A stretch of 64,000 nucleotides of DNA from Syngnathus acus. Its lineage: Eukaryota > Chordata > Actinopteri > Syngnathiformes > Syngnathidae. Both the position numbers and the translations under genes were made by a program. The first letter of the stretch is position 1. Each line of letters starts with the position of its first letter. Location: contig NC_051090.1 in assembly GCF_901709675.1 (NCBI RefSeq), positions 11,293,342 through 11,357,341 of the forward strand, read 5' to 3'. Of the stretch, positions 49,801 to 59,391 are shown one piece after another. The notes beneath the pieces are model-generated. The model saw nothing but the letters and a program-made list of their open reading frames with translations. It was not told the DNA's origin and made no database searches.

Positions 49801-51679
49801 CACAGACAACGGAGACATAAAAACAAAAGTACACAGAAAACCCACACACACCAACCAATACCTCCTCTGGACATCAGAACATCCCACTATACATAAACTG
49901 TCAGTAGTCAGAACACTATACGAACGCACAACAATAATCACGGATCCGGAGGACATAACACAGTAAGAAAAACACATACAACACGCACTCAAAAAATGTC
50001 AGTATCCACAATGGGCAATAACCAAAGGTGCAGAACAGGTAAAAAACAAAAAATACAAAACACAGGGGGAAAGAAAAAAACAAACACGGAAACAAGAACC
50101 CAGCGGAATGGTGACGTTGCCGTATGTGAGAGGAATTACGGAACGCATCAAAAGAGCCATGAAAAAATACAACATAAACACACCTATCAAACCACACACA
50201 ACACTCCGTCAGATACTGGTTCACCCAAAAGACAGAGTCAACCCGGAAAATAAATGCAACTCTATATACGAGATCCCATGCAAATCATGCAATAAATCAT
50301 ACATCGGGGAGACAGGGAGGAACTTCATCACAAGAAAAACAGAACACAAGGAGTGTGAGAATGAGACAGCAACAAGACAAACGAGCAATAAAACAACAAG
50401 CAGAACAGGAACACTACAAGTCAGCCATTACCGACCACTGCAAAAGAGAAAATCACATCATGGACTGGGAAAAGGCCAGAGTCATCCGCACCGAAGAAAA
50501 CAAACATCAGCGTTGGATCAGGGAGGCCATTGAGATCAGTAAGCGGGGCCCGAGGACCATCAACAGGGACGAGGGAGCCTACATGCTCTCTACCACCTGG
50601 AATAGCATTCTGAAGAGGTGAACGGACAGCAGAGGGCGTGACTCACCTGTCAAATCTGACAGGTGAGCCACGCCTTCATCCATCAGATGATAAAGACGCG
50701 TCACAACCACACCAGTGACACTCTGATGAAGGCGGAGGTACAAGCCGAAACATGTCAGGTAATGCAACCTAAAATATTTTGTTTGAGATAAAAGAACCAG
50801 TGAAGTGATTGGGCAATAAAGTCAATTGGTTGCACCTAACCAATAATCGGGTCACTTTCTAACTGAGACTAACTTTTCGTAGTCGCATAGTCGTGTTTGG
50901 TAACATTATGTGTTACTATGTCATCTTGCTAGTCATTGGAGAGAGATGAGAAAGTTAACTTGTTTACATTGCACACAAACTTTATCACATGCCAACTTAG
51001 TAACACAAAAAGAGCTTGTAAAAAAACCTGCACGATGACTCTCGTTTGAACAACAATTTGCGGCAGCTCCACGTCATCCGGCAGCGGCGCCCCCTCCAAA
51101 GGTCCATTGGACTCTCGCCTGGGTGAAGAGAACAAAGGACATCAGCTCCTCATGAAGATGGGTATGATGCAAATGCATCGTCCACGCGTGTGTGTCCCCG
51201 CAGCCGTGCGTAGCCTGCCCTTCACACCGGCGTGTTTGTGTGCGTGGGCTCAGGCTGGAGCGGCTCCGGTGGTCTGGGCGCCAAGGAGCAGGGCATCCAG
51301 GACCCTATCAAAGGAGGAGATATTCGCGACAAGTGGGACCAGTACAAGGGCGTCGGCGTCTCCCTGGACGACCCCTACGAGAACTATCGCAGAAACAAGA
51401 GCTTCAATTTTGTAGCACGCATGAAGGCGCGCGAGGAAGGTACGCACGCGCGTACAAACGCACACTGCACGTCCATTAGCTCCAAAAATCCTTTTGTAGT
51501 GATTCAGGTGTCGGCAATGAGCCCGATTTGGAGCGCAGTCGAATCCTCCTGAATCATTACAACGGGGTTTTCCCAACAGTGCATCACTCAAAAAAGTTGT
51601 GTGAACATGCAAAGTCCAACTGTGGTTCTGTTTTGTCTCAGTGATGCGAGATCCTCAGGAGGCTCCTCCCGCAGAATGA
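37845..51679 (+). CDS. cherp: CHERP (SURP, CID, SR and G-patch domain protein)
   Basis: CHERP is a nuclear RNA-binding protein linked to U2 snRNP and splicing (first named for ER calcium homeostasis). Exons are 37845-37869, 40386-40559, 40713-40751, 41737-41918, 44701-44838, 44911-45062, 45243-45354, 45441-45530, 45811-45967, 46572-46732, 46818-47063, 47146-47338, 47589-47845, 48027-48160, 48243-48329, 48534-48707, 48782-48889, 51067-51161, 51254-51439 and 51642-51679. Phase closes throughout: 915 aa against 916 in human. Domains are SURP at ~13-62 ([17 protein letters not shown]), CID at ~155-300 ([17 protein letters not shown]), a proline-rich region at ~330-600, [17 protein letters not shown], an SR tract at ~720-805 and a G-patch at ~838-888 ([18 protein letters not shown]). 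The 11/12 intron uses a GC donor, the 39-nt exon 3 is unfamiliar, and introns 1, 3, 4, 9 and 17 carry transposons. Confidence 0.95.
39066..40257 (-). mobile_element. TATAAGTCGC-family element, 1.2 kb, in cherp intron 1
   Basis: Ends are TACCATATTTTTCGGACT on the left and the inverse form ending GAAAATTACGGTA on the right. It holds an 87-codon open frame (39648-39911, minus strand) also kept in the copy at 53702-54912. The two copies are very similar over their whole length and lie in opposite orientation. Confidence 0.85.
40968..41290 (+). mobile_element. tRNA-derived SINE (family 1), complete, in cherp intron 3
   Basis: A box TGGCCTAGTGG (40978-40988) and B box GGTTCAAACC (41021-41030) form a Pol III promoter. 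The conserved body with GACTATAAAAATGGGACCC follows, and the tail is (TTTAATC)n. This is the reference copy for the fragments elsewhere in the window. Confidence 0.9.
41976..43531 (+). mobile_element. Tc1/mariner transposon in cherp intron 4
   Basis: Inverted ends CACTGCTCAAAAAAATTAAA and the inverse of CACTGCTCCAAAAAATTAAA are flanked by TA. Nearly the whole transposase gene is present (42234-43273). It lies between cherp exons 41737-41918 and 44701-44838, in the same orientation. Confidence 0.95.
42234..43273 (+). pseudogene. Tc1-like transposase, disrupted
   Basis: It would bind the inverted repeats and cut and paste the element. The first frame (42234-43070) has paired helix-turn-helix motifs ([20 protein letters not shown]), a GRPR-like basic stretch and LFTDESRF with the first catalytic Asp. 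After GPGFLL the usual V-D-N-A-R-P-H block is missing and the frame shifts. The second frame (42992-43273) resumes [14 protein letters not shown] and has [16 protein letters not shown]. The small deletion removes the second catalytic Asp, so it cannot be active. Conservation elsewhere is high. Confidence 0.92.
43749..44665. mobile_element. hAT-type element with 8-bp target duplication, in cherp intron 4
   Basis: The flanks ATGTACAC at 43741-43748 and 44666-44673 are identical. The start, TCCAAAGTCCGGCCCGCGGG, is typical of vertebrate hAT MITEs; the right end is TTTGCAAAACCCCTG. The ends are diverged and the interior shows no coding sequence. Confidence 0.7.
46272..46447. mobile_element. Foldback hAT-type MITE, deleted copy, in cherp intron 9
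   Basis: It starts CAGGGGTGTCGAACTCCAG and shares CTCGTTAAACACACCTGATT with the MITE at 23601-23801. The right arm has lost about 25 bp. Confidence 0.8.
49323..50836 (+). mobile_element. Penelope-like retroelement, 5' truncated with inverted 5' piece, in cherp intron 17
   Basis: It encodes the second half of an RT followed by a GIY-YIG endonuclease, the defining pair of Penelope-like elements. A 39-bp inverted repeat joins its ends (49476-49514 and 50767-50805). The tail sequence TAAAGTCAATTGGTTGCAC occurs at both edges (49367-49385 and 50816-50834), and a ~67-bp direct repeat precedes it (49323-49437). This terminal arrangement is typical of Penelope pLTRs. Confidence 0.88.
49504..50621 (+). 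pseudogene. Penelope RT (partial) and GIY-YIG endonuclease
   Basis: The first frame has [20 protein letters not shown] and [11 protein letters not shown] (the YVDD catalytic motif at 49649-49660), then [10 protein letters not shown] and a stop at 49964. The next frames carry [20 protein letters not shown], with the GIY-YIG signature centred on 50262-50319, and end [19 protein letters not shown]...STTWNSIL at 50621. The RT fingers are missing, and a stop plus frameshifts show it is inactive. Confidence 0.88.
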
Positions 51680-51813
51680 TGTCATCGCAGAACGCCACAC
51701 CACCGTCACTGTTTTTTTATTGTCACTGTTTTTATTTCTTTTCCGCCTGATTATTTTTTTCGTAACTTCAGTGACATCCACATTTACTTTTAATACTTGT
51801 GAAGTGATAACAA

Positions 51814-51819
51814 AATAAA
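51814..51819 (+). terminator. cherp: cherp polyadenylation signal
   Basis: AATAAA in CAAAATAAAGTACG, 135 nt after the cherp stop codon, followed by a T-rich stretch. Confidence 0.75.
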
Positions 51820-52940
51820 GTACGCTTGCACTCGTAAATTTGACTTCTTTTTTTTCCCCCCCATTCTAATGTTGACTATTGTATTTTGCAACTCAAGTAT
51901 GATGTTTTCTTTTGCACCGCAGGAGAGTAGTGAATACCTCTGTCAATCACAATGGGGCGTTAAGTGGGAAAGGCACAACTTGTGAATGTCAACCAGTTGT
52001 TCAAAATAAGAAATTTTATCTCTTCGAATAACATATTTTCTTTGGAATCCGATATCTTTTTCCAGACACCCGAACTGGATCAAGTTGGCACACTTGCTTG
52101 TTGTGTTGCTTTGAAATGCAACAAGCCAATGAGCCTCAGAAGGCTCAGAAAATGAGATTGCAGCCTTGTTGAGATGTGCAAGGTAGGTAAGGTTTGACCT
52201 GATGCTTTTTGTGGCTCCGTTCACCATGTGTGAGGTACTGCGCCACAAACATTACAGGATGTTTACTTGTAAGGAGAAAACTGCAACATTAGCACATTGA
52301 TCCACAAAAGAAGGAAATTTAAGTATTCTTTCCTATCCTATACTATTCCTAAGTATTCGGAGGATGACTTGGTCACAGCTGTACTACTACAATACAGTCC
52401 CATTTTTCTTGGCATTGAAAGTGCCTTTATTTTTGTTTTGCTTTTTCCTATCAGTAACGTTAAGTCACTTTCAAATGACAAGTGTTATTTCATGTTAGTG
52501 TTTCCTGAAATCCAGAAGTCCTCATAAGTAGCCGCATGCATAAGCAAGGCATTGCTGCGAAGGGGGAGAGCCATAACGCGGCTTTGTTTCTATTAAGGGG
52601 CTCCATTTTGGGCTGATCAAGGTTGGACGAGCTCAGCATTATTAGTCTTTCTACGGAATCTCCTTTTTCAAATGTAAACTAACTTCCAGACACGTTCCTT
52701 ATCAAAAAAAGAATGCCGAATAATTAGAGATCTATGACGATGATTATCATTTAATAAGCATTTGTGTTAGGTTCTACTTTGGGGGGAGGGGGTCATCAAC
52801 ACGCACGAGTGACTGGGTTGAAGAAAACGATTCGCGCATTCATGTCGAAATAGATACTATATGACCTTTTTAGTTGCGTCAAAATGCAGACACTCCGTAT
52901 TTTGTGCGTTCCTTCAATTTTCTGGCGAGACTCGAGCCCA
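51820..52940. other. cherp-rhpn1 intergenic stretch, nothing recognised
   Basis: No exon, RNA gene or bounded repeat seen. The 63- to 100-codon open frames lack recognisable motifs. Confidence 0.5.
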
Positions 52941-52942
52941 GC

Positions 52943-52956
52943 GTTGCCGTAGCAAC
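52943..52956 (+). promoter_or_regulatory. X-box (RFX-type site) upstream of rhpn1
   Basis: GTTGCCGTAGCAAC matches the RFX consensus GTNRCC(0-3 nt)RGYAAC in both half-sites. It lies about 300 bp upstream of the rhpn1 start codon, just before a group of CCAAT boxes. RFX factors drive ciliary and testis genes. Confidence 0.6.
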
Positions 52957-52993
52957 GGCACTCGGGCTGGCCGGACGCCTGGGGCCGTTTGGG

Positions 52994-53071
52994 ATTGGTC
53001 AATTGCCGTTCTTAGTGCTTAATCCGATTGGGTTTGTGTCCTGTCCTCTGCCAATACTTGGCGGGGATTGG
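52994..53071 (+). promoter_or_regulatory. rhpn1: Cluster of NF-Y-type CCAAT boxes, rhpn1 promoter
   Basis: ATTGG at 52994, 53027 and 53067 and CCAAT at 53051 lie within 80 bp, 190-270 bp before the rhpn1 start codon. There is no clear TATA box. Dense CCAAT boxes next to an X-box suggest an NF-Y/RFX-driven promoter. Confidence 0.55.
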
Positions 53072-53261
53072 CTGCTCTTGCTTGCTGAATAAGCGACAAA
53101 TCGAGGTGCCTCGCATTGCCTGTAGACGGAACGCTTCTTCTGTTGGTTAAGTTTTGCTCGCTCGCTTCAGTGTGGAAGCTTTTGTGTCCTGTGCAAGTTG
53201 GAAGTCTCGTCAAGCAACCGGACTGGAAAGAGCCTTTGTCCGCCAGTGCCGTGGTTTGACG

Positions 53262-56200
53262 ATGGAGGAACATCACACGACAAGGCAAGTGGTCCACTTT
53301 TGCTTGTGATTGTTATTAGTTGGCGTGGTGGATTCAAGAGTGAGCGAATGCTCTCAGTACGTGTAACTAAGAAGAAGAAATAAACGCTCTTCCAAATTGC
53401 AGAGAGCCCGACAGCTCCTCCAACGAGGATGTGGTCTCGCTGCGTTCCCCGGGAGAGGACAACAGCTGCAATGGAAGCATCCGAAAGGCAAGGCGCTGCA
53501 TGCACAACATAACACAACATAACACAACACAACACAGCACAACACAGGACAGGAGCGTTGCATCCCGTGTCAGGATTTGGCTTTCCAACACTTTTGCCAT
53601 CATTCTAGCCCAGCAGCTTTCAGTTGACCTCCAGATCATTTCACAGACGTACAAAGCAGCTGGCCATGCAGGTGGTTAATCCGCGCAGTCAGACGGCGGA
53701 TTACCGTAATTTTCGGACTATAAATCGCGGGTTTTTTCATAGTTTGGGTGGGGGGGCGATTTATAAGGAGCGATTTATATGTGAATTTTTTCAAAAATCT
53801 TCAAAAAAAAAAAAAAAAAAAGTGAGACCGCGATAAACGACCTGCGAAGTAGCAAGGGATTACTGTAATTCGAATTTCAGGTGACGTCAGCAGCGTGGCG
53901 CGGCGGTTGTTTACAAAAAGGACAAAGATTGATCACGGGATGACGAAGATGACGAAGGGCCCCAGGTACTACCGGCATCATTAGCGGCTTTGTTTCTAAG
54001 TGACACGGAGGACGAAGAGTTTGAAGGATTTAAGGATTTGGAGTGACACAGAAGGTTTGAAAAACTATTATGGCTTTTACGCACGCCCGGTCCTACTCTA
54101 CGGAGCTCTCTTTCACCTCCGTGGATAGAAGTCGGGGGCCGGTGCTCGGCCGGGTGGCTGTCCGGGGACGGTGGATGGGGCTCGGTCATGGCTTTTACGC
54201 ACGGCCGGTCCTATTCTATGGATCTCTTTTCCACCTCCGTGGCTGGAAGTCCACGCCGCCACACGCCTGGAAGTTTGTTTTGTTAAATAAAGAGCCGTTT
54301 ACCAAACCCACGTCTTTCCTTGTACTTTGTTAACGCTACAATATAGATACTAGATCTGTGGCATAACGACGAGGCTGACGTCAGGGCGCACGCGCGGCGT
54401 TGTTGACAAAGGACGAGGAATTTGATCGATGGATTTAATGATTTAGAGTGCACAGATGGTTTGATAATATTATTGCTTATATAATAGTTATTTGATATCT
54501 AATTTATATATCGTTATATGGGCCTGTGGAATATTTTGAAGTGCAAGCGCCGTCAGCGGCGCGCACCCATTGTTGACAAAGGACGATTGATGGATTTAAT
54601 GAATTGGAGTGACACAAATGGTTTTATAAACGTGTTATTTATGTAATCGTTTTTTTTAATAACTCTGAATGTTACGTCAGGCCCGTTCTCAGCTCTTCGT
54701 TTGTGTTTATGTCACGTTAGCATACCTATCGTTTAGCCTGTTGTTGCTCGTTCATGTCTGTTCTTGGTGTTGGATTTTGTCGAATAAATTTCCCCCCAAA
54801 ATGCGACTTATACTCCGGAGCAACTTATATATGTTTTTTTTCACGTTATTGTGCATTTTATGGCTAATGCGACCTATATTCCGGAGCGACTTTTAGTCCG
54901 AAAAGTACGGTACCTGATTGACAAGCGGGCAACTGTGCATGCTTGTAGCATTCAAACATCGGAAGGGCAAAACGACTCTGAGCAGGGCTCCAACAAATCA
55001 GTATGGGAGAAAAAAAAAAAAAAAAAACACGCTCGGTGCAAATTAATATGCAGCCATCCATCCGTTCTCTGAACAGATTCTCCTCACTTGGGTCGTGGGC
55101 ATGCAGAAACCTAAAAACAAAAACAAAAAAAAGTTGTGGACTGCTTTTAGCAAGAACTGCCCTCACCTGTCCCAAACTCTCCTGTGCAGGGATGCGATCC
55201 TTTTGGCCAATCTCAACGCAGTAAACTGCAGAACCGACGAGCTCGCATCAATCAGCAAATCAACAAAGAAATGCGCATGAGAGCCGGAGCTGAGAACCTG
55301 TTCAGGTGAGCTGCTGGGACTAACTTTTGCCAGACCCGCTTTGAATGCAAACAAAAACATTGGCCCAAAATGAAGCCAGCCATCATACGTGCTTTGTGGA
55401 AATGCAGACAAAAAAGTAATTTGCTTTTCAGGGCAACGACAAACAACAAAATCAAAGAGACAGTGGCTCTGGAACTCAGCTATGTCAACTCCAATCTACA
55501 GTTGCTCAAGGAGGAACTGGAAGACCTCAACAGCAACATGGAAGTCTATCAGACTGATAGGTATCCCAACACACACACAATATTCTCCAATAACTCAATG
55601 GAATTTCTTGACCCACTCATGAGCACACATCCGCAGACATTTTGTCAGGATAAGAATGCAACAAGAATCGACATCACGTTTAGTGGGTGCCCTTTCAAAT
55701 GAAGTCCATCAAAAACAGAGTTTTGATTGGCAGCCAGTTGCTAATCATGCTGTCTGTCTTCTTTGGGCAGTGAGGCTGTGAATGTTCCTTTGATCCCATT
55801 GGGTTTAAAAGAAACCAAGGAAGTCGACTTCAGCACTCCCATACAGGTCAAGCCGTCCTCTTCTTCCTCTTCTTCTTTTTACTTGCATGCGGTCACCAAG
55901 TGGTTTGAGAGCATGCAGTCGGCATCAAATAATGTAGACAGCGCGAGCACTCGTCTTGATGTCAGCGATTTTGAGCGTCTTGTGACTGTCGTGGCCTTGC
56001 AGGACTTCATCCACGAGTACTACGGAGAGGACGGCTTACTCTATCAAAAGGAGATCAAAGAGCTTATGGACCTCAGACAGGTTAGGAGACGGACATAGTA
56101 TTGCGCGTCTCGGAAGGTCCAATTTCATCGGGGGTGCTTTTGTGTCCTGGTTTGCGTTTGGGTGTAGGCCATGCGCACGCCGGCTCGGAACCAGACCGGC

Positions 56201-58799
56201 TTGGGCTTGCTGATGGAGTACTACAACCAACTGTACTTCCTGGATCGGCGCTTCTTACCCCCACATGAGAACCTGGGTGTGCACTTCCACTGGTAGGACC
56301 CAAGCAGGCCTCTCTTCAAAGGACACCTCAAGGGCTCTCTGCTTACGTCCGCGTTTCTCTTCGTGTTTACGAGCGATGGGTTCGGTGGACGAAAAGCTCC
56401 TCTGAAACCATTTCAGCCGAACATTTAGATTTTTCCAAAGCGGCGGCCCGCGTGTGTGTCTCAGGTATGACTCACTGACCGGTGTTCCGTCATGCCAGCG
56501 AGCGTTGGCCTTTGAGAAGGGGAGCGTCTTGTTCAACATCGGCGCCTTGTACACCCAAATTGGAGCGCGCCAGGATCGTTCAGCCACTGCCGGCATCGAG
56601 CGAGCTATCGATGCGTTTCATAGAGCTGCAGGTACTGCCAACCAAAAGTCACCACAAGTCCTTTGAGCTCAATCCCGTTTTGTGTGTATTTCCTCTTCTA
56701 GGCGCATTTGATTATCTGAAGGAGAATTTCTCCAACGCGCCAAGTTTGGACATGAGCGGGCCAGCGCTGTGCATGCTGGTGCGACTGATGGTGGCGCAGG
56801 CGCAGGAGTGCACCTTTGAGCGTGTGGCTCTTGGCCCACGAGATGCAGACTTGGCCTCCTCGCTGCGCCTTGCGCAAGAAGCCGCGCAGGTGAGCCAGTC
56901 GGTGGGCGTCTGCACTTTTGGGATGGGAGATGGGACGAGGGTTCACGCGCGCAGACGTTGTCCCGTAGGTGTCAGACGTCTACCTGCTGGCGCGGCGGGC
57001 CATGTCGCAGCCGCCAATGAAGGACTACGTGCCCTTTTCCTGGGCATCCCTGGTTCAGGTCAAATCTGAACATTTCTGTGCGCTTTCACACTACTTTGCC
57101 GCCGTGGCGCTCTGCGACCGTATGGGTAAGTAAAGCCGGAGCTTCCGCTCCTCTTTTTTTTCATGTCGCCGAGCCTCCGTCGCTTTCCGTCAAAACAGCG
57201 CAAATCGAGGAGGGGCGGCCATTTGCCTGTTTACTGTCACGTATTGGCTCTTTATGCAAAGTCACACATGGCTGTGAATTGTGATTATTTTCTTGAACTA
57301 TAACGTGAGCCTGCAACTAACAATTAGATATGTCAATTCATTGAATCGTATTAAAAAAAAATTATTCAAAAGGTGCGCTCGACATTGGACGTCAGTCGCT
57401 GAAGCCGATCACAAACCTCTTGAAGGCACCTCTTATAATACTGATCCTTTTTTATGCCACTGTTGTAGCATCTGAAGACACGGCGGAAGCGGAAAAAGCT
57501 TTACTTCACTTTTACGTGAGCCCGTGTGCCAGGCCGCCGCTGGGCCAGCTATTGGGAGACGCCCAACAAAGACGAAAGTTTGGTGAGTTCAGTCTCTTGC
57601 ATTTCAGAAGCGGCACTGAAAACAAAAGCGTGTGCTGCCATATGTAGAAGCAGCGGAAACGTCCACCGAGGCCTGTCGTTGACATTCAGTGGCGTGCAAC
57701 CACTTAGTGCGACTAAATCGTATTTGAAGGTAAAGCCCACCTGCGGCACGCTGTGATGAGACACGAAGAGGCTATTCGGCTGCACGGCGTGTGCAAGATC
57801 CTGCGGAAGATGGATACATTGCAGGACGTGCTGGTGCTGGCGCACAAGCGCTCGCTGGACAAGTACTCAGAGCTGGATCGAGAGGACGACTTTGAACTGA
57901 CACTGGAGGCTCCGCACATCCGCCGTAAGTCTCGAGTCGCTTGGCAGCACCGACGGCACCATCGCTGCTACTCTCTCCCTCAGCAGCGCAAAGTCAGCAA
58001 GAGCCGGACATGACCCTGCCCCACTTCGTCCCAGTCGCGGACCTCTTCCAAAGATTGGTGAGCGGCCGTCTCCAAAGCTTCTCAGACGCTCCCTTTCGGA
58101 AATGAGCCTTCACCTTCTGTGTTGGTTTGCCTTTGAGGGGCCATTGTCTGTGTTTTGCGCCCGAGGCCCCTGGGGGCCGGCGCGCGCCCTTTGCCTGCCC
58201 AGGAGCGAAGGTGGACTCGGCCTGATGCTCAGAGGAGACTCGCCAGTCTTGGTGGCTGGCGTGGCGGCCGGAGGCTGTGCGGAGGTGAGACAAACCAAAC
58301 GCTCAACCCCTCCGATCTCAGTACGCTTTATTTTGCTTGCTTGGGAAATAACCTGATGAAGTCAAATAAATTGCTCATATTTTCTACTCGGGCCATTATT
58401 TTAATACTTGATTAACCTGATTCTTTTGGTGATCGTTGGATGAATCCAATTTAAAAAAAAAATTACTAAAAAACTGCCTTATTTCTTGTCAACTGTGCGG
58501 AAAAGGCACAAACACAAATGACGATTTAGTGACATGTTAGAAAATATGCAAGTACAAGGAAATGTTTACAAATATTTTGAAAAACACCAGACAATTGTGA
58601 GCGACTATTTGAAAGAAAAACAAAGTGACTTAGTGAGCGCACACGCTTGTTTAGGAGGCGGGCCTGAGGGAAGGTGACTACATCGTGTCCGTTGACGGGC
58701 ACGACTGTAAGTGGGCCAAACATGCTGACGTGGTGAGCTTGCTTCAGATGCGCGGCGCCCGAGAAGTGCGGCTTGCCGTGATTACGCCGCACAACACTC

Positions 58800-58832
<33 letters not shown>

Positions 58833-59144
58833 AGCCGCTCTACGTCAGCCGCTCTTCACATTCTTCTGCCTAACGCAGTCTGTGTCTGTCAACAGGCTGA
58901 GAAAAGGGCCCTTGTCAGCCGTGGCAAAGAGAACGCCGGCGGTAGGCCGACGTTGCGTGTCACCAAAGAGCAGAGTTCGGCCTCCTTACTCAACTGGAAC
59001 AGGAAGAAGAGGGAAGGCAAACGGACTTGGAACAGGCTGGGGAGTGCCCTCCACTTGTCCTTCGGAAACCTTGGCCACACCTCGGCCACGTCCCGAGACG
59101 CGACCGCAGAGCAGCCGCTCGGGGACCCGCGGTGGCAGAGTTGA
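53262..59144 (+). CDS. rhpn1: Rhophilin-1 (HR1, BRO1 and PDZ domains)
   Basis: A Rho-GTP-binding scaffold. Exons are 53262-53284, 53403-53487, 55190-55305, 55432-55560, 55771-55846, 56003-56080, 56168-56292, 56465-56631, 56702-56889, 56969-57125, 57469-57582, 57730-57924, 57984-58057, 58138-58284, 58655-58801 and 58896-59144. Phase closes throughout: 689 aa (human RHPN1 ~670). It has an HR1 coiled coil at ~37-115 ([20 protein letters not shown]), BRO1 at ~120-480 ([30 protein letters not shown]) and PDZ at ~525-600 ([32 protein letters not shown]). [26 protein letters not shown] and LDREDDF favour RHPN1 over RHPN2. Introns 1 and 2 appear to use GC donors, intron 13 a GAG acceptor and intron 15 a (GT)n donor. 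It converges with atpaf1. Confidence 0.92.
53506..53548. repeat. (AACAC)n microsatellite in rhpn1 intron 2
   Basis: Short AACAC/AACAT repeats begin 18 nt after the proposed GC donor of exon 2. Confidence 0.8.
53702..54912 (+). mobile_element. TATAAGTCGC-family element, 1.2 kb, in rhpn1 intron 2
   Basis: Ends are TACCGTAATTTTCGGACTAT and the inverse form TTAGTCCGAAAAGTACGGTA. It is highly similar to the copy at 39066-40257 but inverted relative to it. It keeps the same 87-codon open frame (54070-54333). Confidence 0.85.
58802..58830. repeat. (GT)n tract forming the rhpn1 intron 15 donor
   Basis: Exon 15 ends ACTCAG and the intron begins with about 14 GT units, so the donor site lies within the microsatellite. 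Confidence 0.85.
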
Positions 59145-59391
59145 GTACTCAGAAATGGCATTTTCAAGTCTCTCCTGGGGATGTTCGAGTCGGAAGCGGA
59201 CCGCTCAGATTTTGATGCGTATCATTTTGAAGACTCTGTGGCAAATGCGCCCAATGGAGTCATTCTACAAATGTTTTCAACTACACAGGCTGTTGTCGTA
59301 GTCTGGAAAATTGCTCATCTTGCCATCTTGCTCAGCGCACAATACAAGTCAACAGAACATGGGCCAGCATCCGGCCGCGTCGCGCTTGACT

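Noticed and set aside
55843-56003. Read-through of rhpn1 exons 5-6 (Ser-rich insert)
   Set aside because: The frame stays open, but the family joins STPI directly to the [10 protein letters not shown] segment, and CAG|GTCAAG and TTGCAG| mark a 156-bp intron. A retained-intron isoform remains possible.
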